Positions 23,152 through 38,221 of a DNA stretch of 64,000 bases are shown here, piece after piece (within the stretch, counting starts at the first letter, position 1; every line of letters begins with the position of its first letter). Source of the stretch: Hevea brasiliensis (taxonomy: Eukaryota > Streptophyta > Magnoliopsida > Malpighiales > Euphorbiaceae); the NCBI RefSeq assembly GCF_030052815.1, contig NC_079507.1, positions 60,287,119 to 60,351,118 of the forward strand, written 5' to 3'. The position numbers were made by a program, and so were the translations under genes. Under the pieces are notes generated by a model. The model saw nothing but the letters and a program-made list of their open reading frames with translations, searched no databases and was not told the origin of the DNA.

Positions 23152-26100
23152 CAATCTTGTCTTAGTTGGTGCTTCCCAACTAACATACAAAATTCGATGT
23201 ACAACACTAGCAAAGCCAAGACCAAAAAAAAAAAAGTTTACATCAACATGACCTTGATACACAGGAGCTGCACCCTACCTCATTGACATTTTGCTTTTTA
23301 GCTATATCCCAACATGTTCATCTCTCATTAATTACTTTGCAGTCCAATATTACTGCCACACATGTTTTTCATTTCACAATTTACACCTAACTGTGCCAAA
23401 GTATTTATTCTGTAATTACACACATTAATCAACCAAATTCAACAATTATATCCCTATATAATTCATCAAACTTCTATTGAAAACAAAATATATTTTTTTT
23501 AAAAAAAGGAGAATTCTTTATTTATTGTTGTTATTCTGTAAGTACACACATCATTGGCTCGCAATTCTCTTAAATGGAACCAGCCTATTGTCACCGAGTC
23601 AAGATAAAAATGCTAAAGTTTTGTTTTGATCCCGTGTGAACTCCTAGTAGGCTGGTACATGCTCTTTTGTCCTTCAATTATAATGCGGGCATGCGAGGGT
23701 GCACTCTTCTCACTCAACGATGGCCCTTCCAAGAATATATTGGAACCCTAGATTTTGAACCGTACGTTAGCAGCAACCTTAAATCGTCCATCACTCAATA
23801 CATGCACCCCCAGTTAAAAAAAAAAAAAAAAATCCTTCTTGAGTTCTTTCCAAGCATGAACATGAAACAAGAATATATGGCAGAAACACCAATTAAATTC
23901 ATAATTATCGCTTGGTTGAATCTGTATCCATAAATGAATGGTTGTTCTTCGTCTTTCTCAGATTCAAATTTTGTCATGGATTCCAAATGGAACGCCATGG
24001 TTTATCGCTTTAAAGAAACCAAATTCTTCAAAAACCCTTATGGTCAAAAGCCTTAACCATAAGGGTTTTTGAATTATGGTTGGTCTATTATAGGAATTTC
24101 AGCCGAAACTTATTTGCATGTCTTTATGGCTAGTGCTGCTGGCTGCTGTGACAAAACAAGGAAGAGCATCTTGTTAGGTTCACATGCATACAAGGGAAAA
24201 AAAATACACAGGTTTCTTGGCTTTTGACTTACAGCCATGCAGACAAAGGTAGAAATGAAGAAATTTGATGATGGTGGAGAGCGCCTTCCACAATGGCCAA
24301 AGGATTCCTTCGGCGTTAATTAATCTCATGTAAAAGAAAATTTGAGAATTATCACCATTAAATTGTTTATACATACCATCTTTTTACTAATGAACTTTAG
24401 CTAGTACTGTTAGAGTTGTATTAAGAACTATAAAATCTCGAATTTGAATATCAATATTGTTCGGTTAAAAAAAAAAAATCCGACATATAACTTTTTTTTT
24501 TTTCCCTTTTTCGTGAAGGTGTAATTCCATTGCAAAATCCTATTTTGATACCGCTAAATGCATTGAAAATCTTGACTAAAATAGAAATAATTGCATTTTA
24601 TTTAGAGGCGCTATTGCCACCTCTAAATGGCTGTGGCCACTGCTTAATTAATATATCAATGCTGCTTTACCAAAACAACCCCCAATTTATGGAAAGTGAA
24701 ACAAGAACAAATATTGATTCATGTCCAGCCCAAACACTGAAAAGTACTAAAAAAAAGGAGTATCTATTTACTTTTCGATGCCATGCTTACAATTGGTGGC
24801 ACCATCAATTAAAATTTAAATTCAAAATTTCATAATTTTAAAAATATTTAAATATTATATTAAATTAAAACACATTAATTATAATTTTTTGTAATGTAGT
24901 TTATACTTGATAACCAAAATTTTAATTCAATTCGCCCTTTATATATTAATACAGTGGCCTTTCTACTAAGGACTAGAAGCGTCTGTTCCAATCCAAAATG
25001 GGACGAGAATTACTCCTGCGAGTGGCCAGCACTAGATAATTGTTGGCCATATATCTCTGAAATATCACTCTCATGTACAGGATATTCTATTCTACTTTGG
25101 GACCTAAAGTCGTACCCACGCAGTAATATTCTTTCTTAAAGGAGAACCCAGTGGATAAGTTTGCTTTTATTTATTATTTTTTCCCCTTGGTTTCATTGCC
25201 TTTCTAAAATGGTGCCAATTAATTATGCCTCGAGAGATACTATACCCACTTCAAAATCCCCACACTGGCCGTGCAAAGCCAATGACGTTGAAGGGTACCC
25301 AAAAATTGGAACATTTTGCATTGTCAACATTGCCTTTTGGGAGGTATCTGCTGTGCCTGCCTGTAGCGAGTGGTCAAATGACTCTTCTCTGATCCCCCTT
25401 TTACTTGGTTTCTCCTAAAATCCATAGTCTGAAATGAAGGTGACTGAGTGTGTGTGTGGATGCGGATGTGGATGTGATTTAGCAATTTCTCTGTTTGAAA
25501 TTTATATTCAGGCACAAGGAGTTGCTAAGTCGGCAACATTGAATGTGTTCTTATCACTATACACGTCACTTCTTAGAATTGCAATCATGCCTGTGAGCTG
25601 TGACTACAAAAAATTTTTCGGATGTGGTCCTTAGTTTGAATGAGACTCTAACACATAAAATGCCTATCTGCGTTGATCTTTTGCCTCTAGAGACCAATTC
25701 AAAGAAAAATATTTTGAAATAACGACATGAAAGTCATTGAGTCAATAGTTTTATAATCTAATGGTATGCATCAATAAGTAGAAATATATGGCTTTATAGT
25801 TTATGATCTGATCTGAGTACATGTATACATCAATTATGTAAATAAGAATAAATTTGTACTGTGACAGATAGTTGATCCATTAGAAGGTGAAAAATGATAA
25901 CTAAGTAGCATCTCTCCTTGGGTAGAATTAATGGTTGATGAAATGCTGAGTCAGAAAAGGGGTTGTGACTGAGATAGTGAAGTGCACTTGGATGGTCAAT
26001 ACAATACAAACTCTTTGGGAGTGTGACTTGACTCTTTCAAGTGTACCTTTCCCTTTCAGGTTTCAGGATCTTCTAAGGCTGAGCCCTCTTATTTTGAGTG

Positions 26101-26934
26101 GGTGGGGGCGGTAGGGACTTACTCCCCTAAAAACCATGAACTGATAATATTAATATTCTTCAATAATACTTTTAACAAAATTGCTAGTGTAACAGTGTAA
26201 TTTGAAAAATTACAGTCCAATCACTTGCTTACAACAGAGTGCATTTTCTTTTTTACCCATGAAGGTTTTGAACTTGAAGATCATATTGACTTTAATTGTA
26301 TTTTAATTTTGCAACATTTCAGTTTCCCAAATGACAAGCCAATTAATGAGTCATGCAAATAGGTGCAATAACAACTTTTGTGAATCATAGTAAAGCTAAT
26401 AATTGAAGCTGTGGTTGGCTGCATAGGTGGGCCAATTGGGCTTATTTGTATGTGAGTTGAATTATTGTGTCAAATACCAATGTACACAAACTTTTCTGAT
26501 TCATGGTATGATGTGATGGTGATATTTTTGCAAGCAATTGAGAATAGAAAACTAGAAAAGTGATGGCAATTGGAAATCTGACCAGAGATGTGAGTTTTGC
26601 TTGCCATAATTATCTGAGAAGTGGGGAAGCCCCCCCCCAATCTGGTAAAAGTTATTACTCATTAGTTTTGGATAAAAGGCAAAAAAGAAAAAAAAGGTTG
26701 AGGGTCCTGTAAGGAATTTTGACACAAACATTTGGGATAGTATTGTATACATGATGACATGATGATAACTTGCATTGATGGTAGAGAAGCTGCTGCATTT
26801 GCTGTTACATTTAAACCAGAAGAGAGAGAAAAAAAAAATCCACAAAAGAAAAGTAAAAGAACGACCTATATGCTTTTCCATCTACGGGAATTTCAGTAAA
26901 CTCTGTCAAACCTATTTTGAGCTTTGACAAAAAC
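23152..26934. other. intergenic region downstream of the GA2-oxidase
   Basis: About 3.8 kb with no convincing gene. Short ORFs are AT-rich or pass through poly-A/T runs (for example around 23815-23831 and 24469-24503). It contains a perfect 18-bp hairpin at 24027-24073 and a GT/GGATGT-rich stretch near 25447-25475. The last few hundred bases probably hold the 3' UTR of the minus-strand GA2-oxidase. Confidence 0.5.
24027..24073. repeat. perfect 18-bp inverted repeat (hairpin)
   Basis: The arm TTCAAAAACCCTTATGGT at 24027-24044 is the exact reverse complement of 24056-24073, with an 11-base loop. It is too short for a plant miRNA precursor and has no T-tail on either side. Confidence 0.85.
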
Positions 26935-28371
<1,437 letters not shown>

Positions 28372-31300
28372 GGCTCTGTTATTTATTTATTTATTTTTTC
28401 ACAAACACCGAAAAAGAAAAAACGGAGTAGACAGAGGAGGAGAAGGAAGAGGAGTGTAAGGAAGGTGGTGAAATTGGGATAGAGAATGTGGTGGAGATTG
28501 AAGGGCTATAAATGGGCAAATGGGTGCATGTGAGAGTGGAGCGAGCGAGCGTGCGTGAGGGGGACAGAGGCGATACTAACTATTAGGAGGAGCCATCTGT
28601 TTTTTATGCTTTCGAGGGAGTGAAGAAACCGCTTAGTTTTTTCCCTTTTTCTTGATTTTCTGTTTCATTTTAAGAAATTCCAAAAAAAAAAAAAAAAGTA
28701 ATTGAAACAAAAATTATTAAAACTGAGTATGTGGGGCCTCAATGTTTAGATGTTTATCCTCAATTCCAGTACAAAAGAACCTGTGTATATATTTAAAAAA
28801 GTAAAATTTTATTTCATAGAAGTAATTTAATTTAAAAGTAATTTAATTTAATTCCCCAAATATACAATAGAACACCTTCCATCCATTTTTTTAATTTAAT
28901 ATAATATCGATATTTAAACATTTTTCATATCACTTGATTTCTAAAAAGCAAAGACATCATTAGTCATTAGTCAATAGCACCTGTAATATTGATGTGTTAT
29001 CAACTGTACCATAAATACTGTGACGTATTGCTCATGCTTTTAATTTTTAGGCACTTGTGAATGCTGCCGTAAGGTCTATTGACTAGTCTGAGAGTAAATG
29101 ACAGCTTGCAAGCATGCACGAGATGAGATCGATGGCTTATGGCTAGTCATTCCAACACCCAAATCAATTAATTATTTGAGGGAGTTATTAATATAGAGAA
29201 TGTTATTAAGCAGAGTAAATATATCTGATTGCTCGCAAGGAGATATAAGAATGAACACAGAAAAATGTCTAAATTTAAATTGTAGTTTATAATAAAAGAG
29301 TATATTATTCTTTTATGCTACAAAAATTATCTATAAATGAATCTATAATAATTTTTTAGTAATTTTATTAATATATATAACATCAAGTAATGAAAGAAAA
29401 TTTATCTTTAATCTGCAAATGTCATCAATTTTGATGCACTCATTTTCTATGAACTAAGAATAAGTAATTCTATGATCATATGCTCATTGAATTTATTGTT
29501 TAAGAAATTGAAAGTAAAATACAACATTAAAAATGTTAATTTTGTAATGGTGCTATATTTAAAGAGTTAAAGTGTTATAAAAAAAAATAAACTTGCATAG
29601 AGATAATTTTAAATTAATTATTGTTTTAAAATAATAATAATTTATAATTATTATAATAAATAATAACTAAAAATTTTGATTCTATAGGAACAAATAAATA
29701 GATACAAATTTTTATGCTAAAATAATTTTTTTAGCTTTATTTTTTAATTTATTTTCATAATTCATAGTTATTAAATTTTGAGCATTATAATATTATTATT
29801 TTTCAAGTTTAATTTTTAATAGGCAATTCCTTTAAAATTAATTTAGTGAATGATAAAGTCATCCTTACCTATAATAAACGATTTGCAAGTAAAATGTTGA
29901 CGCGACATATACATGGTGGCAAACTGCGTTTTCTCTTCTGTCTCCTCCATCTTTCATGTTTCTTATTACTTCTTCTTTTTCATGAACAAAAGTTCATTCC
30001 TCGCTCCATTTCACTATCCATCTAACCTTATCTCTATCTAATTTTTTCTCTCAATCCTTTCTTCATCAGTATGATCTTGTTGGCCATATAGATCTCTTGG
30101 TGAAAAATTTAGTACTACTGTAATCATTCCTTTCTCTAGACTTAAAAAAAAACTCACCCTTTTTGTCAACTCATAAAACAAATCCTTGTTTGGTAAAAAT
30201 AGTTTCTTTACTCTGCTCTACTTAATGGCAGGAGCGAAGGCAAAAAATTAAGTTAATAGGGTGAAAAAATATATATATATTTTGCTCCATTCAAATAAAA
30301 AAAATATATAAGTTTTTATGCTATAGATTTAATAAGAATTTGTATTAAACTTAATTTTATATTATAAATTTAATATATAATAATGATATTAATTATATTT
30401 TCTCCATATGTCAATCTACTAAATATAAAATAAGATACTAAAATAATAAAGGAGTAGATGAAATTTTTTTGTTTACTTTACCTATGAATCTTTAACTTCA
30501 TTCTTTGTTAGAGAAAAATCAACAAACATCAATTGATTATGGAATTAAACTAGTAGAATTTACCAATGACTAAAATACTCCTAAATAATTAGAAAAAATT
30601 AATTTTTGATTATTCAATAAAATATGAAACATAATAATAATTTTTAACTAAGGAACCACTATCGAACAACACTGAGAATAGAAAAAAGAGAGAATGAATA
30701 AAGAACTACCAGTGTATCCATAGAACCTCCTTTCAGAGTACGCATTTGTCTGTGAAATTTTCAATGTCACTTTTTCTTCACAGCAACACAATAGAATGCC
30801 AATTGTTTCTCGAGTTAGATTGTAATATTTTCTACTCCTTCATAATTTAGAGTTTGCTCACATGATAACCTTTGGATGGCGTGAGGGTTTCATGATGAGA
30901 GATAAAGAGAGAGTTTCAACCTTCTTCGATGAAGAGATAAAAAAATTAAAAAAAAAAAAAGAAAAAGAGAATTTTGAGAGAAAGAAAACTGATTATTGTT
31001 AATAATGTTAAGAGGAGAGGCGAGAAAAGGAATAAGAAATGCAGAGGAGATAAGAGAGAGAATTCTATTAAATTTTACTAAGATGAGATATTTTTTTAAT
31101 ATGATTTTACAGGTTTTCCATCGAGTGGAATATTGCACCAATTAAAATTCATTAAATATTTTTATTTACTATTAATTTTACATCAAAATTATAAATATTA
31201 AAAAGAAATTTACAATATTACATTAAAAAAGTACAATATCATTTATAAATACAAATTTTTATGTTACCAATATAAGATTAGTGATAAATTTTAATAAGTG

Positions 31301-32861
31301 CAATGTTACAAGAAATTATATTTTTATGTCATGTTACACTTTTTTCAACGTAATTTTGCACCGTTTTATAATTTTAATACAAAATTATTATTTTATTTTT
31401 TTTACTTTTTTTCTGACTTTTTTTAAAAGTTATTTTATACATAATTATCGTTTTGAAAAATTAATTAGTATTAAGTAATTTAATTATTTTTTAATTATTA
31501 TAAAAAAATCTTAAATACATATAAAACTAGAAAGAAACATAATTAAAAATGTTTTTCATATTAAAATATTATTGTATCAATTAATAGAATCTATAAAAAA
31601 AAAATAAAACAAAATGTTTTTTTTTAAACACGGCTGTCTTCAACATGATGGGAAAGTTTTGCTCAATTGCTTTTGGATCTTATTGCATTGCACTAGAATC
31701 TCTTCATCTTCAATGTAGAATTAGACACACAACCTCAACGAATTAAAATTTTCAATGCTGTAATCAGAAAATTTCTAAGTTTTGCAGAACTAAATCCAAT
31801 CACAAAAAATCTTCGATCTTTCATGGAGAACGGAACTCTAGTGCTAATACTGAGTGAATTAAACCAAATCAAGGCGCTTTTTTCCCAGGGTAACGTCCCA
31901 ATGGCGGCGTAACGCCACACAGACATGGGTGTCGGCGAATCCAGTAGCCCCAGAGACTTGAAATTTGGGGTCACACGTTCGAGACTTAGGCTTTCCCCAT
32001 TTTATCACCGCCTTTCCCAATAGGGATACGCTAGAAATAGGCCTTTCTTTCTGTCAGATAGGCGTTGGGAGTAAGAAAAATAAGCAGAAGGATGAGGAAA
32101 GGATAGGAAGAAAGGGATGATAAAGTCAAGGAAAATGCAAGTCCAGAAATAAGTTTGGTATTTAAAAATGGTAATGAATTAGTGATTCAATTATTAAACC
32201 TCAATGGTCCCATGTTCTGATATAGTACTCTCATCATTTAATTTTATTTATCTTTTTTATAAATTATTTTATTCATAATTATTTATTATTTAAAAAAATA
32301 AAAAATATTAATTATTTTTTAATTTTATTCTTATTTCTATTAAATATAATAATTATTTATATAATTTTCTAAATCTCTTCTTAAAACCTTTCTTTTAAAA
32401 AAAAATAGGTGAGATAAAACATAATTTAACTAAATTAAAAAATATTTTATTATAATGTAAATAATTTAATTATTTTTTTAATCACTGTGTAAAAACTTTA
32501 AACGATAAGAATTTTAATTTTATATTGAAGAAATCGCCACATTAATGCAAAATTTCATAATAAATATAGGAAAAATACTTTTCATTAAAAAAATTAAAAA
32601 AAAGCATAATCATGTGTTTTTTTTCTTTTATATATTTCGCTATTAAACATAAAGATATCAATAATTAAATTTGACATTTTAACCGTGATTAGATATTTGT
32701 TAGTTGGATAGTCTCGTAGTTGTGTTACAGTAAAAAAAGAAAATATTCAAAATCGAATTATTTTATCAAAAAATTTTAAAACTCTTATGAGTTGAATGGT
32801 TAGATTTATTCATTAACAACTTTTAAAATAGTGTGACTTATTTAAAATATTTTGTGACATA

Positions 32862-33080
32862 GTATTTATTTAATATTTAGAGGTTGAGAGCATAGTTCAT
32901 GAAAAATTATTTCTCCTAACTCATAGAAATTGATAAAGCATTTTAACTCGAGTCAACAAAATAATATCGCTGTTTTTATATTTAACAGTTAATTTAAAAT
33001 TATTTTTTATCGAGTATTTTTTACTTTAAATCACTATATAAATAATTAACTATTAATCACTAATAGTTAATAAAATAACT
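32862..33080 (+). repeat. dispersed AT-rich repeat, copy 1
   Basis: Aligns by eye with 53982-54215: shared order of TATTTAGAGGTT-like start, a TTATTCTC/TTTCTCCTAACTCAT block, TTTTAA-n-GAGT(C/T)AACAA, ATATC(G/A)CT-n-TTTTTATATTTAA, ATTATTTTT(A/T)T, and TAATTAACTATTAA-like end. Probably two decayed copies of one short transposon. Ends not defined. Confidence 0.55.
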
Positions 33081-33227
33081 TAACCGATAGATATTAAAAC
33101 AGTTATCATTGATAGAGCATTAGTGTAATTTCTTTTTTATCTTTAAACATAACTTCATCCTATTGATCATGTTCACTAAAATAAACCTGGATAACTTTGT
33201 ATAAAGTGCCATATATTTTATGAGATT

Positions 33228-33232
33228 GGAAG
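33228..33232. repeat. target-site duplication GGAAG of solo LTR B (left)
   Basis: Pairs with 42616-42620. Confidence 0.85.
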
Positions 33233-33244
33233 TATAACACCCTC

Positions 33245-33713
33245 TGTAGCAACCTAAAATTTTTAAATTTCAAATAAAATAAAAAGGAAATATTATGTTA
33301 TTAATATTATAGGATTTATTTGAATTGATTTTAAAATAAAAGAAGATAATAATAATAAATAAATTAATTAAAGTTAATTTAGTAAATGAGAATAAAATAA
33401 TTAAATTTTTCCTAGACTATATTTATTTTTATCATTACTAGAATTTTATTACATTTTAACATAATAAAATAATTTTAGACCTAATTGTAAACCCCTAAAA
33501 AGTTGGGGGACTAATAGTGTAATTAGAATTAAAAAAAAAACAGAAAATAAAAACGCAAGAATTTCCCCTCTCTCCTCACCTTCTCCTCTCTTCCGACCAA
33601 AGACCAAGATCGGCGAGGCACGCGGCATTCCCCACCTCGGGGCGGCATCAAGTCATGCGGCACAAAGAAAGTGCGTGGAGGAAGAGAAATAGAGAGAAGA
33701 AAAGGAAGGAAAA

Positions 33714-33756
<43 letters not shown>

Positions 33757-35833
33757 GGGTCGTTTTCCGGCCGATTCCGGGCCACCAACGCCAGCGATTC
33801 AAAGTGCCACCAACTCACCACGAACCCAGCTCCATTTTTTGACCAGCCATGCTAGGAATGGTGGAGTTTCCGGCGAGTTTCGAAGAGAGAGAAAGAGGAG
33901 AGAGAAAGTGATGGCAGTGGCTTTTCGGCAACTTTTCCAGCGATCTAACCGTCGGATTGGAAATCCGAGGCCACTAATGGACTCAGGACGACGAGATCTT
34001 TGAGATAGGACCGGTCTCTCTCCGATCAGACACCGTTTGAAAAAGACGACAATCGGATGGTCCAGATCGCTTGGTGAGATTTTCAAACTTTTTCGATTTT
34101 TAAAATTTAAAAATAATTTTATAATAATTATTAACACAATTTGGACTTAATTTAGGTGCAATCGGATTGAAGATAGATCACCGGCGCCGGGATCGCATTT
34201 TCAGTCAGATTCGGTTACCCGTCAGCCCGTCTCAGAATGTGGTCGATATTACAGTTAATCTTAGCATTTGCAGACGTTCTGGACGCGTCCCAGGTGTTAG
34301 AATTGGCATAGGTAAACCTGAATTCCAAGTTGCTCATTTTAGGCTAATACCGCTTTAGAATAAAATTCATAAAATATTTTTGGATGATTAGAAAATTATA
34401 ATTCCTTTTGTAATAGCCTTATAATATTATTAAGGACCGTGGGGCAAAATTTTAGAATTTTTAGAGCTCGTTTGGGTAGTTTTTGCAAAAGGGCTATTTA
34501 TAAGGACTAAAATGTAATTTTTCAAGTTTATGACTATTGTCTGATTTGGAGGGCCCAGAAGGGGCCATGTGATGTTGATGAGATGTGATTGTGGAAATTG
34601 AGAATTTAGAAGTGTTATCTGAATCTTTGTGCAGATTGGATAGGTCCTAGGTATAGGGAAAACTCTGTCAGATTTTCGGCATAAATTAGGTTGTCTGTTA
34701 TCTCTTTAGAGTTTTATGTTGATTTAGTACTAATAAATTTATAACATAATTATTAGGTGATTGAGGTCAGCTATTTTTCTGCATCCAGCAGCCACAATAG
34801 TCATTGGTATACTGTGAGTAAAATATTAATTTTAATTGTAATTTCGATATTATTATATGTTCAAATATGCCCATACATCACTTATATGTATATATTTATG
34901 TAATTAAACTCTAAGCACGTTTTATGTTGCATTCACAACTGTTAAAGTACCATGGATGTTGTTTGTGGTAATTTGGAGCAGTGTGCGTGCGTTGGCGTGC
35001 GTGTGGTATAGTGTTGGATATGGACAGGACGAGTAGACACGGCTTGAGATCTTCGCTAGGATCCGGTCCTTCGGGGTAGACACGGCTTGAGTTCTTCGCT
35101 GGGACCCCGTATTTGATTTATTAAGTGAAAGTCCGGCTTGAAATCTTCACTGGCAGAGGTTGGATTAAGAGGGTTGTATAGGGGATCAGCTCCCATATAT
35201 ATATTGTTTGACACTCTCGGGTGTGTGAGTACTCCAAATTGCCTTTTTGATGTGATTTGTATGAAATTTATGACGATATTGCATTTCACTTCACAGGGTG
35301 CATTAGTTTTAGATAGCTATAAAGATTATGGTTAAAATTGATATTTTACTCTCTGAGTCGAACGCTCACTCCTGTTCACCATATTTTTCCAGGCTACAAG
35401 AGGAGACCTTTTTCAGAATAACCTGTCCCTTTCCTCCCAACTTATGAAAAGATTACTTAATTGTATTATTATTCTCTAAATTTGTAATTTAGTACTCTGC
35501 ATATACTAGTAGTAGCATTAATCATGTCAAGGACTATATGAATTTAAGTTTTTGTATTAACAAATGAAAAATTTTTATGAGTTTTAAACAGTTTGTAAAT
35601 GATATAACAGGGTTAAGCTGGGCTCCCCTAATTTTAGTTTCTGATAATTACTGGGCTAAGTTGGCTCGAAATAAAATTATAAAAGTTTAATTTAAATTAT
35701 TTTATATGCATATTGGGCCTAAATCGTAGGCCTGGTCATGAGTTGAGGAATAGTTAGGCTTACTACGGGCTTCGGGGGCTTTAGGCTAGCCCAGGTCCTA
35801 GTGCCGGTCCGGCCCATAGGTTGAGTTGTGACA
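33245..35833 (+). mobile_element. solo LTR 'A' nested in B, 2.6 kb
   Basis: Starts TGTAGCAACC and ends GTTGTGACA, with the target duplication CCCTC at 33240-33244 and 35834-35838. Inside are a GA microsatellite (33717-33753), GC-richer stretches at 33580-34330, and near the 3' side the phrases CGGCTTGAGATCTTCGCT and CGGCTTGAGTTCTTCGCT, repeated at short distance (about 35041-35150). No coding domain is visible; short ORFs here are low complexity. The end GGTCCGGCCCATAGGTTGAG is typical of plant gypsy LTR ends as I remember them. It interrupts B only 12 bases after B's start. Confidence 0.85.
33717..33753. repeat. (GA)n microsatellite
   Basis: About 18 GA units inside solo LTR A. A shorter (GA)n tract is at 36502-36522 inside LTR B, in the same relative leader-like position. 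Confidence 0.9.
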
Positions 35834-38221
35834 CCCTCACTGTAGCAAGTCCGTACATTCTACTATTTCGATGATCGGTGTCGGTCTGAATAGCTAGAAT
35901 GTCTGAAACTGTATTTAGACTAGAGTGAAGAGTCATAAATAACTCAAATAATGGTAAGAAAAATCAAGGAAAAATTTAGAAATAAAATACAATAAAGATA
36001 AATGAGCCGGTGCCCTAGTGATGAGTGACCTAAAGGGAAGTTGTTGTTTTCACAGCTAGTGGCTCTAAACCCGGGGAAAATTTCGTGAAATAATTTTTTG
36101 AGACTCCAGAGAAGAGTCATTGAGGTTTTGATGGCATTAGAATGCCAAGAAAATGCATAGAAAAATTTTTAAATCGGTACAGATAATTTTAGTCTATTAA
36201 GCAAAACGAAGGGTATTATGGTCATTTCGTCTTCAGAGATTATTTTTGATCAACTTGTCTAGTCGAGCAAGCAAAATTTATGACATAAAATATGAATAAT
36301 TATTGATAAAAAAATTTATTAAAAATAAGTAAAGAAAAAGAAAACAAATTGAAATTATGACATAATGCATGATGTCATTAAAATTCCCTCCACCAATCAC
36401 AATTTAACCAATTAACTAAAATGATAAAAATGACATAAAAATGAGATAAAAACAAAACAAATTAGCAGCCTTCTTCTTCCTATGAGCCGAACCAAAGAGA
36501 AAGAGAGAGAGAGAGAGAGAGAATCCACCATTGTTAAATTTACTAAGCTTAAAACCCTAGCTAACTACACCATAAAACCCCTTCCTATCTTCATTAAAAT
36601 TGACCCTTGCAACTAGAACAAGCTTGGGACAACTATTAGAAGGAGAAAATTTGAAGATTTACAAGCTCAAGTTGGAGCTCTAATAAGGTTAGTGACCAAT
36701 TCTTCCCTCTCTCTCTTAATTTATACTTAGGTACTTAATTTAAGTAGGACATTGTAAGAGATTTGCATGAGAACCACTTGTATGCCTCCCCCCAAATTTT
36801 GGCAGCCATGGACTCACTAGGGTTATGATGAATTCCTTGAATTAAAGTGATATATTAGCTGCCCTTGACATTAATGTTATGATTAGAAGAACAATTAGGG
36901 GAGTAATGTGTGATTTGGAGACTTTGGTCAATTATGGTTAGGGTTTTGAACCAACAATTGGGGGTTGATGTAATTGAGCATAAATTAATGTTTTGATAGT
37001 CAATTAATGACCATTTGGTGTAGTTTGAACTGAAATTAGAGTGACTTATGACATTAACTAAGGCAAAGGTTAGGCTGCCTCATGGGTTACATTCTGGACC
37101 CTTAATTTCCAATGGGTTATAACTCAAGCTATGTTGCTCTAATTGATGCAAAGTCAATTGGAGATAAAATTAGACACATAATGGCACAATTTTGATGAAG
37201 AAACCCTTCCTAGAAAATCATAATAGAATAACCTAAAAATTGACCTAATCTGGATAACACACATTCTATCCTGGGAAAATGACCAACTGAACATTTGGTC
37301 ATAACTCAGTGTAGAAAAGTCTAATTGATCTGAAATTTATATCAATGAAAAGCTTAGATAATTCAGGACAACAAAACTGCCAGAATGAGATTCTGCCCAG
37401 AAATCCTGGGTAGATACCAATCCGGCCAGCCTTGCTAAAATTAGTATAACTTGAGTTAGAAAACTTCAAATGGAGTGATTCAAAAAGGGAATTAAAGAAG
37501 ACACATAAAGGAACAACTTTCATGAAGAGAATTTTGTCAAAATTTCACTGTAGTAATAACCAATGGAATAGTAATCTTAAGGCATGAAATCTTAAAATTT
37601 TAAATAATAAAGAATAAGCTTTGAAATGGTATTGGTAACTAATGCCAATAATTTTAAAATACAAAATGTGGTATATTGGTGATATTAGGACTAGCATGCC
37701 TATTGTCTATGAAAAAGTCAATATTTTAGTTGACTAATGGGATGAATAGTAACTATTAAACTTCAATTGCAAAGAATTTTCATATTTAAAATTGTAATAT
37801 ACCCTAGTAGGCCTAGTGTGATTGGTTTGGATAGGTTAGCATACTAATAGGGTTCTGATAGCAGTACTGCATATGACATCATGTCATTCTGTGATTTATG
37901 GCTTAGGCCATTTCGTGATTTTATGGCTTTTAGCCATTCTGACACTATTATGATACTTGGCCTTGTGCCCAATTACTGTAACAGCTTATCAGCTGTTCTA
38001 TTGCACACTGGGAGACACTTTGTGATCGATTGTGTGACGGCCTGAAGTACTTGGTACCCAGTGTCAATTTACCTGTTTATCCAGTCCAGTCAACTAGTAT
38101 AGGTTATTTGGGGCAACCAAAATAAATCTCAATAATTTTTTAATCAAATAAGTAATATAAAAAGTACCGAATTAATAATGCTACAAATAATTACCAAAAC
38201 TTTTTCGTACAAAAAAATCAG

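Larger units (their letters stand above)
28372..33232. other. AT-rich region upstream of the GA2-oxidase
   Basis: Holds the 5' UTR/promoter of the minus-strand GA2-oxidase (a purine-rich leader at about 28400-28480, then very AT-rich DNA). No other gene is supported. A less AT-rich island at about 31640-32130 contains a 79-codon minus-strand ORF (31735-31974) with no domain I recognise. A copy of a dispersed AT-rich repeat lies at about 32862-33080. Confidence 0.5.

Noticed and set aside
31930..32000. tRNA- or SINE-like B box (ACGTTCGAGACTT)
   Set aside because: No matching A box at the right distance and no cloverleaf could be drawn.
33655..34358. Arg/Glu-rich ORFs in solo LTR A
   Set aside because: They are translations of a GA microsatellite and leader-like DNA within an LTR.
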